A stretch of 39,663 bases of DNA, taken from assembly GCA_934633985.1 (NCBI GenBank), contig CAKTYU010000013.1:1-39663 (forward strand), in the 5' to 3' direction. Position 1 is the first letter of the stretch. Each line of letters begins with the position of its first letter. Under the pieces are notes generated by a model that searched no databases, was not told the origin of the DNA, and saw only the letters and a list, made by a program, of their open reading frames with translations. Both the position numbers and the translations under genes were made by a program. Of this stretch, positions 7,518 through 14,923 are shown one piece after another. The stretch is from an uncultured Clostridia bacterium (lineage in GTDB: Bacteria > Bacillota > Clostridia > Christensenellales > CAG-138).

Positions 7518-7546
7518 TTGCTTTTGTGCGCGTACTATGTTACTAT
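7518..7546 (+). promoter_or_regulatory. Promoter of the pyrR-uraA operon
   Basis: -35 TTGCTT (7518-7523), 17-bp spacer, -10 TACTAT (7541-7546). Transcription would begin about 20-25 nt before the PyrR-binding stem-loop. Confidence 0.65.
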
Positions 7547-7572
7547 AACTCGAACCGTGAGACTTTTAAGTT

Positions 7573-7689
7573 CAGTGCAGAGACGCTGACAAGGCTGCGA
7601 AGGGGAGAGTTCCCGCAAATATATCCGACAGCATAAGCTGATAACGCTTTATCAGGCCTTGTCTTAGCGCAAAGACAGGGCCTTTTTTT
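7573..7689 (+). promoter_or_regulatory. PyrR-responsive transcription attenuator
   Basis: CAGTGCAGAGACGCTG at 7573-7588, followed by ACAAGG, matches the PyrR binding-loop consensus (AGUCCAGAGAGGCU type), with a C-to-G and a G-to-C change at positions that can still pair. A 12-bp terminator stem, AGGCCTTGTCTT (7654-7665) with AAGACAGGGCCT (7672-7683), is followed by seven T. GACAAGGC at 7588-7595 can instead pair with GCCTTGTC at 7657-7664 region to form the antiterminator. UMP/UTP-bound PyrR should therefore shut off pyrR and uraA. The rest of the 312-bp gap after typA (7419-7517) shows only weak hairpins. Confidence 0.88.
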
Positions 7690-7730
7690 ATGCGGAAAAA
7701 GGCCGGATACGCGGCAAAGGAGCGTGGAGT

Positions 7731-8270
7731 ATGAAATTTAAGGCGCGGCTAATGACGCAGCAGGACGTTGACAGGGTGCTGGTGCGCCTCGCCCACCAGA
7801 TAGTGGAAAAGAACCACGGCACCGGAGGGCTTTGCCTGATAGGCATAAAGACGCGGGGCATACCCCTTGCGCGAAGGCTCGCAAAGAACATCGCGGACAT
7901 AGAGGGAAGCGTGATACCCGTGGGGGAGCTGGATATAGCCATGTACCGGGACGACCTCTCCAAGATGTCGGCGGACCCGATAGTATCGGATACCAACGTG
8001 CCCTTTTCCGTGGTGGACAAGACCGTGGTGCTGGTGGACGACGTTATATTCACCGGGCGCACGGCGAGGGCGGCTATGGACGCGGTAATGGAGCTGGGCA
8101 GGCCCGCGAGGATACAGCTCTGCGCCCTGATAGACAGGGGACATCTTGAGCTTCCCATAAAGGCCACATACGTGGGCAAGAACATACCCTCCTCGTTGAA
8201 CGAGGCGATAGCCGTAAGGCTACTCGAGCAGGACGGGGAAACGGGCGTAAGCATATACGAGCAGGAGTAA
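7731..8270 (+). CDS. pyrR: Bifunctional PyrR: pyr operon RNA-binding attenuator / uracil phosphoribosyltransferase
   Basis: PyrR senses UMP/UTP and binds pyr mRNA leaders to cause termination; many members also convert uracil and PRPP to UMP. The 179 residues match the family. The PRPP-binding motif TVVLVDDVIFTGRTARAA lies near residue 100, the N-terminal region KARLMTQQDVDRVLVRLAHQI is typical, and GIKTRGIPLA is the conserved early loop. The C-terminus INEAIAVRL-type segment (LNEAIAVRLLEQDG) is also conserved. It is the first gene after its own attenuator and 58 bp before a uracil permease, the standard Firmicutes pyrR-pyrP order. The other pyrimidine genes are not in this window. Confidence 0.96.
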   Translation: MKFKARLMTQQDVDRVLVRLAHQIVEKNHGTGGLCLIGIKTRGIPLARRLAKNIADIEGSVIPVGELDIAMYRDDLSKMSADPIVSDTNVPFSVVDKTVVLVDDVIFTGRTARAAMDAVMELGRPARIQLCALIDRGHLELPIKATYVGKNIPSSLNEAIAVRLLEQDGETGVSIYEQE

Positions 8271-8328
8271 AAGCCCCCTTAAAAGGGGAGAAAAATATAA
8301 TAATCAAAGCTACACAGGAGGACTACCA

Positions 8329-9654
8329 ATGTCAAACGTAAAAGTAGGAAGCGATCCCATTTACGACGCACGAGCCTTAGGAACATCCCGCATGATGGTG
8401 CTGGGCGTGCAGCACATGTTCGCCATGTTCGGCGCAACGGTGCTGGTGCCTGCGCTGACCGGACTGAGCGTATCCGCAACGCTGCTCTTCGCCGGCCTCG
8501 GCACGCTGATCTTCCACCTCATCACCAAGAAAAAGGTGCCTGCCTTCCTGGGCTCCTCCTTCGCCTTCCTGGGCGGCTACTGGGCCATAGCGCCCAACGG
8601 CGAGCCCGAGCTGCTGCCCTACGCCTGCGTCGGCGTGACCTGCGCGGGGCTGATGTACGTGATACTCTCCGCCCTCTTTAAGGTATACGGCGCAAAGAAG
8701 GTAATGCGCTTCTTCCCGCCCATCGTTACCGGCCCCATCATAATCTGCATAGGAATGAACCTCTCCGCCACCGCCATAAATAACTGCTCCGCCAACTGGG
8801 GCATAGCCTCCGTGGCCATAATAGTAGTGCTGGCCTGCAATATCTGGGGCAAGGGCATGATAAAGATAATCCCCATACTGCTCGGCGTGGTGGCCTCATA
8901 CATAGTGGGCGCGCTCACAGGCAACGTGGACTTCACCAAGGTGCATGAGGCGGCGTGGCTGGGCCTGCCCGTCCAGATGGAGAACACCGTATTCTCCCTT
9001 GTGGGCGACACTGACGTCCCCCTGATGATCTCCTCCATAATCACCATAATGCCCATAGCGCTGGCTACCATGATAGAGCACATAGGCGACGTATGCGCCA
9101 TAAGCTCCACCGTGGAGCGCAACTACCTTGCAGACCCCGGCCTGCACCGCACCCTGCTGGGCGACGGCCTCGCCACCTCCCTTGCGGCCATCTTCGGCGC
9201 GCCCGCAAACACCACATACGGCGAGAACACCGGCGTGCTGGCCCTCTCTAAGGTATACGATCCCCGCGTAATACGCATAGCCGCCGGCCTTGCGGTCATA
9301 CTCAGCTTCTGCCCCAAGTTTGCGGCTCTGATCTCCGCCATGCCGGTAGCCACGATGGGCGGCGTATCCATGGTGCTCTACGGCATGATCTCCGCGGTGG
9401 GCATACGCAACGTGGTCGAGAATAAGGTGGACTTCACCAGCAGCCGCAACGTCATAATCGCGGCGCTGATAATGGTGCTCGCCATAGGCATCACCTACAG
9501 CGATGCGGGCGCCGTGCAGATAGGCAGGGCGAGCCTCTCCGGCCTTGCGGTAGCCGCCATAGTCGGCATAGTGCTCAACGCGGTGCTCCCCGGCAAGGAC
9601 TACGAGTTCGGCGTAGACGAGCAGGGCGACACCTCCGTAAACTTCAAGGTCTGA
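8329..9654 (+). CDS. uraA: Uracil permease (NCS2 / nucleobase:cation symporter family)
   Basis: Membrane symporter that brings uracil into the cell for salvage by PyrR or Upp. The 441 residues form about 12-14 hydrophobic segments. The family signature is seen in LGVQHMFAMFGATVLVPALTG near residue 30, in the uracil-site region ATMIEHIGDVCAISS (Glu expected to bind substrate), and in GAPANTTYGENTG with its second conserved Glu. AGGAGG at 8316-8321 precedes the ATG. It follows pyrR in the same operon, so it is expected to be repressed by uridine nucleotides. Its isoleucine codons include more ATC than other resident genes, which fits a highly expressed gene. A terminator follows. Confidence 0.95.
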   Translation: MSNVKVGSDPIYDARALGTSRMMVLGVQHMFAMFGATVLVPALTGLSVSATLLFAGLGTLIFHLITKKKVPAFLGSSFAFLGGYWAIAPNGEPELLPYACVGVTCAGLMYVILSALFKVYGAKKVMRFFPPIVTGPIIICIGMNLSATAINNCSANWGIASVAIIVVLACNIWGKGMIKIIPILLGVVASYIVGALTGNVDFTKVHEAAWLGLPVQMENTVFSLVGDTDVPLMISSIITIMPIALATMIEHIGDVCAISSTVERNYLADPGLHRTLLGDGLATSLAAIFGAPANTTYGENTGVLALSKVYDPRVIRIAAGLAVILSFCPKFAALISAMPVATMGGVSMVLYGMISAVGIRNVVENKVDFTSSRNVIIAALIMVLAIGITYSDAGAVQIGRASLSGLAVAAIVGIVLNAVLPGKDYEFGVDEQGDTSVNFKV

Positions 9655-9671
9655 TAAAAGGTATAAAGCCA

Positions 9672-9701
9672 AGGGGGCGCTTTACGGGGCGCCCTCTTTT
9701 T
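9672..9701 (+). terminator. Terminator after the uracil permease
   Basis: AGGGGGCGC (9672-9680) pairs with GCGCCCTCT (9689-9697), with one G-U pair, followed by a T run. It closes the pyrR-uraA transcript. Confidence 0.88.
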
Positions 9702-9740
9702 GTTTTTCCATTATTCATTTATCCGGCGGAAGGTTTGTGG

Positions 9741-9746
9741 TATACT
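9741..9746 (+). promoter_or_regulatory. Extended -10 promoter of the DIP1984-family gene
   Basis: TGG-TATACT fits an extended -10 (TGn plus TATAAT-like). No good -35 is present, as is common with extended -10 promoters. It lies 40 bp before the start codon. Confidence 0.5.
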
Positions 9747-9785
9747 GTATTTTAGAAAAATATGTGAAAAGCGAGGTAGAGATAT

Positions 9786-10238
9786 ATGAAGCTGGCGGAA
9801 GCACTGTCCGAAAGGGCGGATATACAAAAGCGCATACAGCAGCTAAGAAGCCGCCTCAGGAGGAACGCGCTGGTCCAGGAGGGGGAAAGGCCCCCGGAGG
9901 ACCCCACGGCGCTGCTTGAGGAGTACGCCCGCCTTTGCGGAAGGTACGAGGAGCTTATACGCCGCACCAACCTCACCAACGCCGCCACGATGGACGGCGG
10001 CGAAACGCTGACCGCACTCCTGGCCCGCCGGGATGCGCTCATCGAGCGGGTCAGCGGCTTGAATGACTTTCTCCAGGAGGCCAGCAGCACCGCGGCGCGG
10101 GCGACCCGCAGCGAGATAGTGATACGCAGTACCGTTGACGTCTCCGCCCTGCAAAGGCAGACGGACGAGCTTTCCAGGCAGCTCCGCGAGCTGGACGTGA
10201 GGATACAGGGACTTAACTGGACGACAGAGCTTATTTAA
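9786..10238 (+). CDS. DIP1984 family protein (septicolysin-like)
   Basis: A 150-residue cytoplasmic protein matching the DIP1984 family, named after a Corynebacterium protein and sometimes labelled septicolysin. No enzymatic activity is established. The whole chain is rich in Arg, Glu, Leu and Gln with heptad-like spacing (MKLAEALSERADIQKRIQQL and later QRQTDELSRQLRELDVRIQGL), so it should form helical coiled coils. The central LIRRTNLTNAAT and LLARRDALIERV segments and the closing GLNWTTEL are family landmarks. GAGGTAG lies just before the ATG. No signal peptide or membrane segment is seen. It stands alone between a terminator and a repeat-like intergenic region. Confidence 0.85.
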   Translation: MKLAEALSERADIQKRIQQLRSRLRRNALVQEGERPPEDPTALLEEYARLCGRYEELIRRTNLTNAATMDGGETLTALLARRDALIERVSGLNDFLQEASSTAARATRSEIVIRSTVDVSALQRQTDELSRQLRELDVRIQGLNWTTELI

Positions 10239-10483
10239 GCTTTTTGCGTCGATTGGTAGCGCCGACGGGCGGGCTTCCTCCCACGGCGGGAGTAAAATGC
10301 CGAAAAGTTATTGGTTCGCGGGGAGCAGCGAGGCGGTTCAAATCCGCTTTACAAATATGCTCAGCATATTTACCACCGCACCGAAACAGAGCACATTTAC
10401 TACCGATGGAGCCGACGGCGGACGCGAGGGCGGGCAAGGGGAAAAACAGCTATATTTTTATTTTTGATAAGGAGATGAGCAGG
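10239..10483. repeat. Structured non-coding region, possible dispersed repeat
   Basis: This gap of 245 bp stays open in one frame into the next gene but has no start site of its own and reads like non-coding sequence. It contains a perfect 9-bp inverted repeat at 10353-10371 (AAATATGCT/AGCATATTT) and a stem-loop at 10333-10349 that looks like a tRNA T-arm (five pairs around TTCAAAT). There are also two related GCCGACGG-containing stretches near 10260 and 10413. No matching acceptor stem exists, so it is not a tRNA. It may be a copy of a dispersed intergenic repeat; the sequence alone cannot prove this. Confidence 0.4.
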
Positions 10484-11107
10484 ATGTCAAAGGTATTGCT
10501 TATAAACGGCAGCCCCAACGAGCATGGCTGCACCTATACCGCGCTTTGCGAGGTTGCGGCGTCCCTTGAGAAGAACGGCATAGAGACCGAGCTGATATAT
10601 CTCGGCAAGGCCCCCGTGCCGGGCTGCATAGCCTGCGGGCGGTGCAGGCGGGACGGCCTGTGCTCCTTCGGCGGGCAGGTGAACGACGTGATAAAGCGCA
10701 TAGAGGAATTTGACGGGCTCATCGTGGGCTCGCCGGTGTATTACGCCGCCGCCTCCGGCCAGATAACCTCGTTTATGGACAGGCTCTTTTACGCCGCGGG
10801 GAAAAAGCTGCGGGGCAAGGTGGGCGCGGCCGTGGTATCCTGCCGGCGCGGGGGCGCCTCCGCCGCCTTTGACCAGCTAAACAAATACTTCTCCATATCC
10901 CAGATGCCCATAGCCACCTCCATATACTGGAACCAGGTCCACGGCAACACGCCGGAGCAGGTGCGCGAGGACGAAGAGGGGCTCCAGACCATGCGCTGTT
11001 TGGGCGAAAACATGGCGTGGCTCATAAGGTGCATACAGGCGGGCAGGGCTGCGGGCGTTGCGGAGCCGGAGCAGGAGAAGCGCATAGCGACTAATTTTAT
11101 ACGATAG
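10484..11107 (+). CDS. Iron-sulfur flavoprotein / NAD(P)H-dependent FMN reductase family
   Basis: Flavodoxin-fold redox protein of 207 residues. The N-terminus KVLLINGSPNEHGCTYTAL is the FMN-phosphate loop (GSPnxxGxT), and GLIVGSPVYYAAASGQITSFMDR is the second FMN-binding segment. Between them a compact CIACGRCRRDGLC (CX2CX2CX5C) matches the cysteine cluster of archaeal and clostridial iron-sulfur flavoproteins (Isf), which bind a 4Fe-4S centre and pass electrons to FMN. ATG at 10484 is chosen over the ATG at 10475 because AAGGAG at 10469-10474 touches the latter. Twelve bases separate it from mscS, so they are likely co-transcribed. The physiological partner is unknown; reduction of quinones, oxygen or peroxide is possible. 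Confidence 0.85.
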   Translation: MSKVLLINGSPNEHGCTYTALCEVAASLEKNGIETELIYLGKAPVPGCIACGRCRRDGLCSFGGQVNDVIKRIEEFDGLIVGSPVYYAAASGQITSFMDRLFYAAGKKLRGKVGAAVVSCRRGGASAAFDQLNKYFSISQMPIATSIYWNQVHGNTPEQVREDEEGLQTMRCLGENMAWLIRCIQAGRAAGVAEPEQEKRIATNFIR

Positions 11108-11119
11108 GAAGGGCGCGGT

Positions 11120-11977
11120 ATGAGGCTGTTGCTTTTGATAGGGCCGCTGGATAAGCTGCTATCGGACAAGGGGCTGGGCTGGATAACCTCGGCGGGGAAC
11201 ATAGCCCTCGCCTTCCTTATAGCGCATATAGCGGTGAAGCTGGTGGAAAGGATATCCAAGACCTTAGCCGGCGGCAAGTTTAAAAGGGCGCAGGACAAGC
11301 CCTACCTCGCCCACAGGGTAGAGACGGCGGTATCCCTTGCGGTGAGCATAAGCCGGTATGTGTTTTACTTCATCGCCATAGCGGTATCCGTGGGGGAGCT
11401 GGGCCTCGCCGGCGCCATGAATTCCATGCTGGCGGCCGCCGGGATAGGCACACTCGCCCTCGGCATAGGCGCGCAAAGCCTTATAGGGGACATAGTGACA
11501 GGAATGTTCCTGCTCTTTGAGGATCAGCTTTCGGTGGGCGACTATGTATCCGTGGGCGGCGTAGAGGGAACGGTCGAGGAGATGACGCTCCGCACAGTAA
11601 CGCTTAAGGGCTGGCGGGGGGAAAAGACCGTCATTCCCAACGGGCAGGTGAAATCCGTGGTCAACTATTCCCGCAGGGATTACCTTGCGGTGGCGGAGAT
11701 GAACATAGCCCACGAGGCGGACGCTGACAGGGCTATGGAGATAATGCACGAGGAGCTGGCGCGGGCGATGGCCTCCTTCGGCATAGAGGGGCCTATACAG
11801 GATTGGGGCGTGGTGGCCTACAACCCGGATTCCGTGACGCTCCGCATAAGCGTGCCCGCGGACGCCATGGACCAATGGAAATTGCAGCGGGGGACCGTAG
11901 CCGCCTCCAAAAGGCGCTTTAAGGAGGAGGGCATAGACGGCCCCACCGACAGGCACATAATTAAGGAGGGCAGATAG
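11120..11977 (+). CDS. mscS: MscS-family mechanosensitive ion channel
   Basis: Small-conductance mechanosensitive channel that opens under membrane tension and releases solutes on osmotic downshift. The 285 residues are normal for the MscS core. About three hydrophobic helices lie in the first 130 residues; the pore-lining helix is rich in Gly and Ala (LAAAGIGTLALGIGAQSLIGDIVTG). It is followed by the beta domain motif FEDQLSVGDYVSVGGVEGTVEE and the IPNGQVKSVVNYSR segment, which is highly characteristic. It is followed after one base by a DUF951 gene, an order often seen in Clostridia. Confidence 0.95.
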   Translation: MRLLLLIGPLDKLLSDKGLGWITSAGNIALAFLIAHIAVKLVERISKTLAGGKFKRAQDKPYLAHRVETAVSLAVSISRYVFYFIAIAVSVGELGLAGAMNSMLAAAGIGTLALGIGAQSLIGDIVTGMFLLFEDQLSVGDYVSVGGVEGTVEEMTLRTVTLKGWRGEKTVIPNGQVKSVVNYSRRDYLAVAEMNIAHEADADRAMEIMHEELARAMASFGIEGPIQDWGVVAYNPDSVTLRISVPADAMDQWKLQRGTVAASKRRFKEEGIDGPTDRHIIKEGR

Positions 11978-11978
11978 C

Positions 11979-12191
11979 TTGGTCACGGAATTTGACCTCG
12001 GGGACAGGATACTAATGAAAAAGCCCCACGCCTGCGGAAGCTCTGAATGGACCGTGACCCGCACCGGAGCGGATATAAAGATAAGGTGCTGCGGCTGCGG
12101 CAGGGTGGTCATGCTGGACAGGCAGGAATTTATTAAGAAGGCAAAGAGGAACCTAACGGGGAGCGGCAGGCATGAGAGCGCTCAGGAGTGA
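11979..12191 (+). CDS. DUF951 domain-containing small protein
   Basis: A 70-residue conserved protein of unknown function, widespread in Firmicutes (YyzM-like). The signature LMKKPHACGSSEWTVTRTGADIKIRC, then CGCGRVVMLDR, is seen, with cysteines in CCGC placed as in a small zinc or nucleic-acid-binding fold. The start is TTG at 11979, 8 nt after AAGGAGGG (11963-11970), beginning immediately after the mscS stop. The last 20 bp overlap the start of the next gene. Tight coupling to mscS suggests co-expression, but no function is established. Confidence 0.88.
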   Translation: MVTEFDLGDRILMKKPHACGSSEWTVTRTGADIKIRCCGCGRVVMLDRQEFIKKAKRNLTGSGRHESAQE

Positions 12192-12714
12192 AAGAAACAG
12201 GGCGGAGCACAAGGCCTTCTCCGCCGCGAACTGGATATGGGGCATAGCCGTGGCGGCGCTTATAGTGGCGCTGATATTTACCGTGTGGTTTACCGGCATA
12301 AGGATAACCGACCCCGGCATGAGCCCCACGCTTTACCCCGGCGACGTGGTGCTCTTCGATAAGCTCTCCATGCACCTCTCCATGCCCAGGCGAGGCGAGG
12401 CGTATGCCTTCAGGGGCGATTCCGGCACCGAGATAGGCCGCATAGTGGCGCTGCCCGGGGACAGGGTGGCCGTGAAGGAGGGCAGGGTGTACATTTCCGG
12501 CTATCTCCTTGACGAGTCCGCCTACAAGCCGGCGGGGAGCTGGGACGTTGGCGAGCTCACCTTAAAGCGGGGCGAGTTTTTCATAATGCCGGACTGCCGC
12601 GAGGGCGGCCCGCCGGACGCCGCCGCCATGCGCGTAAAGCAGGAGCAGCTCATAGGCCGCGCCGCCATCCGCGTATCCCCGTTTATCACGGTATGCGTGT
12701 TTCAGGCAAAATAA
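12172..12714 (+). CDS. Signal peptidase I-like (S26) protein lacking the catalytic lysine
   Basis: Type I signal peptidases cut signal peptides from exported proteins using a Ser-Lys dyad. This 180-residue protein has one N-terminal membrane helix (about residues 21-41), a box-B-like DPGMSPTLYPGDVV with the Ser at 51, and the downstream IVALPGDRV motif. However, where bacterial enzymes have Lys in (Y)VKRIIGLPGD, this one reads EIGRIVALPGD, so the general base (position 89) is glycine. The C-terminal GDNRxxSxDSR box is also eroded (MPDCREGGPPDAA). It may be an inactive paralogue, a scaffold, or an enzyme with a displaced base. It overlaps the DUF951 gene by 20 bp and is the last gene of the mscS cluster. 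Confidence 0.82.
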   Translation: MRALRSERNRAEHKAFSAANWIWGIAVAALIVALIFTVWFTGIRITDPGMSPTLYPGDVVLFDKLSMHLSMPRRGEAYAFRGDSGTEIGRIVALPGDRVAVKEGRVYISGYLLDESAYKPAGSWDVGELTLKRGEFFIMPDCREGGPPDAAAMRVKQEQLIGRAAIRVSPFITVCVFQAK

Positions 12715-12739
12715 AAAAGTGGCAAAATGCCACTTTTTT
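12713..12739. terminator. Bidirectional terminator
   Basis: A perfect 12-bp stem, AAAAAAGTGGCA (12713-12724) with TGCCACTTTTTT (12728-12739) and a 3-nt loop, lies between two convergent genes. Confidence 0.92.
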
Positions 12740-12741
12740 GC

Positions 12742-13413
12742 TTATAGCTCCCTGCTCCTGTAATCGTCCATCTTCCGCGAGAAAAGCTCCTTTGTGGAGG
12801 GAGGGGTGTAGCTTATGGAGTTGGCCCCCGCCGCTATGGTGCGGGCGATGCTCTCGCCCGTGGGGCCGCCGGTGGCTATTATGGGCAGCGTGGGGAATTT
12901 TTCCCGTATGGAGCTCACCACCTCCGGCGTGCGCGCCGCCGCCGATACGTTGAGTATGGATACCCCCGCGTCAAGGCGGGCCTGTATATCGGCCTTTTCG
13001 CTGAGCACCGTGGCGATTATGGGTATGTCTATCACCTTTGCCATCTTTTCGATGACGTCGTTGGTCATGGGGGCGTTTACCACCACCCCCGAAGCGCCCT
13101 GGGCCTCCGCGTCCTTGGAAAGGCGCACGGTGCGGTCGCCTCCCGTCATGCCGCCGCCCACGCCGCAAAGCACGGGTATATTGGAGGCCTGTATTATGGA
13201 ATTTGAAATTACCTGCTGGGGCGTAAAGGGGTATACCGCAAGCACCGCGTCGGCGTTGCAGTTGCGTATTATTGCTATATCGGTGGTAAATATCAGCGAC
13301 TTTATGCGCCGCCCGAGTATCACTATGCCGCTGCATTTCCATATTTCCTCGGGCATGGCCACTATGTGCGCCCGCAGCTCACCCGTAACGTGTGGAATAT
13401 GACGTCTTTCCAT
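12742..13413 (-). CDS. Conserved TIM-barrel protein of unknown function (often annotated hydrolase)
   Basis: A 223-residue protein resembling a conserved Clostridia family usually called simply hydrolase. A beta/alpha-barrel is suggested by regularly spaced strand segments: AVLAVYPFTPQ, IPVLCGVGGG, ASGVVVNAPM, IPIIATVL, AGVSILNVSAAA and LPIIATGGPTGESI. The last, with GANSISYTPPS after it, resembles the phosphate-binding end of ThiG/TrpC-type barrels. The stretch KSLIFTTDIAIIRNCNADA is the most distinctive family segment. No catalytic residues can be assigned with confidence and no pathway is known. It has a sigma-A promoter at 13468-13497 and is divergent from an AraC regulator, which may or may not control it. 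Confidence 0.75.
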   Translation of the reverse strand: MERRHIPHVTGELRAHIVAMPEEIWKCSGIVILGRRIKSLIFTTDIAIIRNCNADAVLAVYPFTPQQVISNSIIQASNIPVLCGVGGGMTGGDRTVRLSKDAEAQGASGVVVNAPMTNDVIEKMAKVIDIPIIATVLSEKADIQARLDAGVSILNVSAAARTPEVVSSIREKFPTLPIIATGGPTGESIARTIAAGANSISYTPPSTKELFSRKMDDYRSREL

Positions 13414-13467
13414 ATATGTCAGTTTCCTTTCTTAAATAAAAATGCCTAATTTATACGTCCACGTTTA

Positions 13468-13497
13468 ATTATACATGACGCAGGCCGCCGGATTCAA
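13468..13497 (-). promoter_or_regulatory. Promoter of the TIM-barrel gene
   Basis: On the minus strand, -35 TTGAAT (13492-13497) and -10 TATAAT (13468-13473) have an 18-bp spacer. Confidence 0.65.
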
Positions 13498-13616
13498 CCT
13501 TAAAAAGCCGTTAATTAGGCATAAACGCCCCATTGTCTGTATTTTCTTCCGATTTCGCGGCATTTCTCCCGATTCCATATATGCCGCCTTGTGAAAAAAT
13601 TATTTTTACGATTTTT

Positions 13617-13640
13617 AATGCGGAATTTGTTTGTCGCATT
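13617..13640. promoter_or_regulatory. Inverted repeat upstream of the AraC regulator
   Basis: AATGCG (13617-13622) and CGCATT (13635-13640) flank 12 bp, just upstream of the gene's ribosome binding site. This is a possible operator for autoregulation. Confidence 0.3.
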
Positions 13641-13679
13641 GCAAAATATGTTATATGATAAATACAGGAGGTGGCGGCG

Positions 13680-14516
13680 ATGGAGAGGATAAACAAGCGG
13701 GGCTATCTTAAGGAGGATTTCCGCCTGTTCCACATAAGGGATCAGGTGGAGCTTGAGCTGGGCTATCATTATCACGAATTTGACAAGATAGTGGTGTTCC
13801 TTACCGGCAACGTCACCTATGTGGTGGAGGGCAAGGCGTATTTTCTAAAGCCCTGGGACATACTTCTCGTGCCCCACAACCAGATACACCGGCCCATAAT
13901 AGACCCTGCCGAGCCCTATGAGAGGATAATACTATGGGTAAACGCGGACTATCTGCGCCATCACTGCCTGGGCGGGGACGACCTTCGCCAGTGCTTTACC
14001 ATCGCCGAGGAAAAGAGCTTCAGCCTCATACGCCCGGAAAGCGCCGGCCGGGTCACGCTTATGAAGCAGCTTGACACGGTGGAATCCGCCATGGGCTCAC
14101 AGGAGTTTGGCCATGAGCTCCTCTGCCGCACCACGTTTTTGCAGTTTATGATAGAGCTAAACCGCATCGCCCTGAAGGACGACACGGCTACGGTAAAGGA
14201 GGCGTTCCGCAGCGACCCCAAGCTGGAGGAGATAATCGCCTATGTGAACGCCAACTTAGACAAGGACCTCTCCCTCGAGTCCATAGCGAGGCAGTTTTAC
14301 ATGAGCAAGTCCTACCTTATGCACAGGTTTAAGGAGATGACGGGATACAGCGCCCATAAATACATACAGCAAAAGCGGCTCATACAGGCCGCGGAGCTCA
14401 TCCGCGAGGGTGTGCCCGTGGTGGAGGCGGGCCAGCGCTGCGGCTACGGCGACTACTCCGCCTTCCTCCGCGCCTTCAAGAAGCTGTACGGGGTGAACCC
14501 GAGCGAGATAGGGTAA
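13680..14516 (+). CDS. AraC family transcriptional regulator
   Basis: DNA-binding regulator of 278 residues. The N-terminal half is a cupin-type sensor domain (YHYHEFDKIVVFLTGNVTYVV, then FLKPWDILLVPHNQIHRPII). The C-terminal 100 residues hold the two helix-turn-helix motifs of AraC proteins (DLSLESIARQFYMSKSYLMHRF, then GYSAHKYIQQKRLIQAAEL and the closing GYGDYSAFLRAFKKLYGVNPSE). The ATG at 13680 is used because AGGAGGT at 13666-13672 is 7 nt upstream; the GTG at 13671 overlaps that site. The cupin type usually senses sugars or small organic molecules. Its target is unknown; the divergent TIM-barrel gene is the nearest candidate. Confidence 0.92.
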   Translation: MERINKRGYLKEDFRLFHIRDQVELELGYHYHEFDKIVVFLTGNVTYVVEGKAYFLKPWDILLVPHNQIHRPIIDPAEPYERIILWVNADYLRHHCLGGDDLRQCFTIAEEKSFSLIRPESAGRVTLMKQLDTVESAMGSQEFGHELLCRTTFLQFMIELNRIALKDDTATVKEAFRSDPKLEEIIAYVNANLDKDLSLESIARQFYMSKSYLMHRFKEMTGYSAHKYIQQKRLIQAAELIREGVPVVEAGQRCGYGDYSAFLRAFKKLYGVNPSEIG

Positions 14517-14521
14517 GATAT

Positions 14522-14893
14522 ATGGGGGGAAAATACCGGCACACGCCCGCGCTTACGCCGAGGGCGCGAGAAATGCGGAAGCACATGACGCGGCAGGAAA
14601 AGAGACTTTGGTATGATTATCTCAGAAATTATCCGGTCAAATTTCTGCGCCAGAAGGTAATAGGCGGATATATTGCCGACTTTTACTGTGCGGCAGCAGG
14701 CTTGGTGATAGAGGCTGACGGCTTTCAGCACGGGGAGGCACAAAACAGGGAATACGACGAGGAACGCACAGATCTTTTTAAGCGCTATGGGCTTACGGTG
14801 ATGCGGTTTTCAAATTATCATATTGATAATTGCTTTTTCGATGTATGCGAGTTGATAGACCGAACGGTAAAAAAGCTTATGACGGAGCCTTGA
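14522..14893 (+). CDS. DUF559 domain protein (Vsr/restriction-like endonuclease fold)
   Basis: A 123-residue DUF559 protein, related to the very-short-patch-repair endonuclease fold. Visible family features are the N-terminal ARERKHMT-type segment (AREMRKHMTRQEKRLWYDYL), FLRQKVIGGYIADFYCAAAGLVIEADGFQH with the acidic catalytic D/E residues (IADFYC, VIEADG), and the later YDEERTDLFKRYGLTVMRFSN. Members may repair or cut DNA, and many are stand-alone in gut Firmicutes without proven function. It follows the araC-type gene by 5 bp with only a weak ribosome binding site, is less GC-rich than its neighbours, and is directly followed by a MITE-like repeat. Recent transfer is therefore plausible. 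Confidence 0.85.
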   Translation: MGGKYRHTPALTPRAREMRKHMTRQEKRLWYDYLRNYPVKFLRQKVIGGYIADFYCAAAGLVIEADGFQHGEAQNREYDEERTDLFKRYGLTVMRFSNYHIDNCFFDVCELIDRTVKKLMTEP

Positions 14894-14923
14894 AATGCCA
14901 TCCTTCGAGTCCCCTCTGCCGAA

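Noticed and set aside
10333..10357. Possible tRNA gene from a T-arm-like stem-loop
   Set aside because: No acceptor-stem partner and no anticodon arm at the needed distance on either strand.
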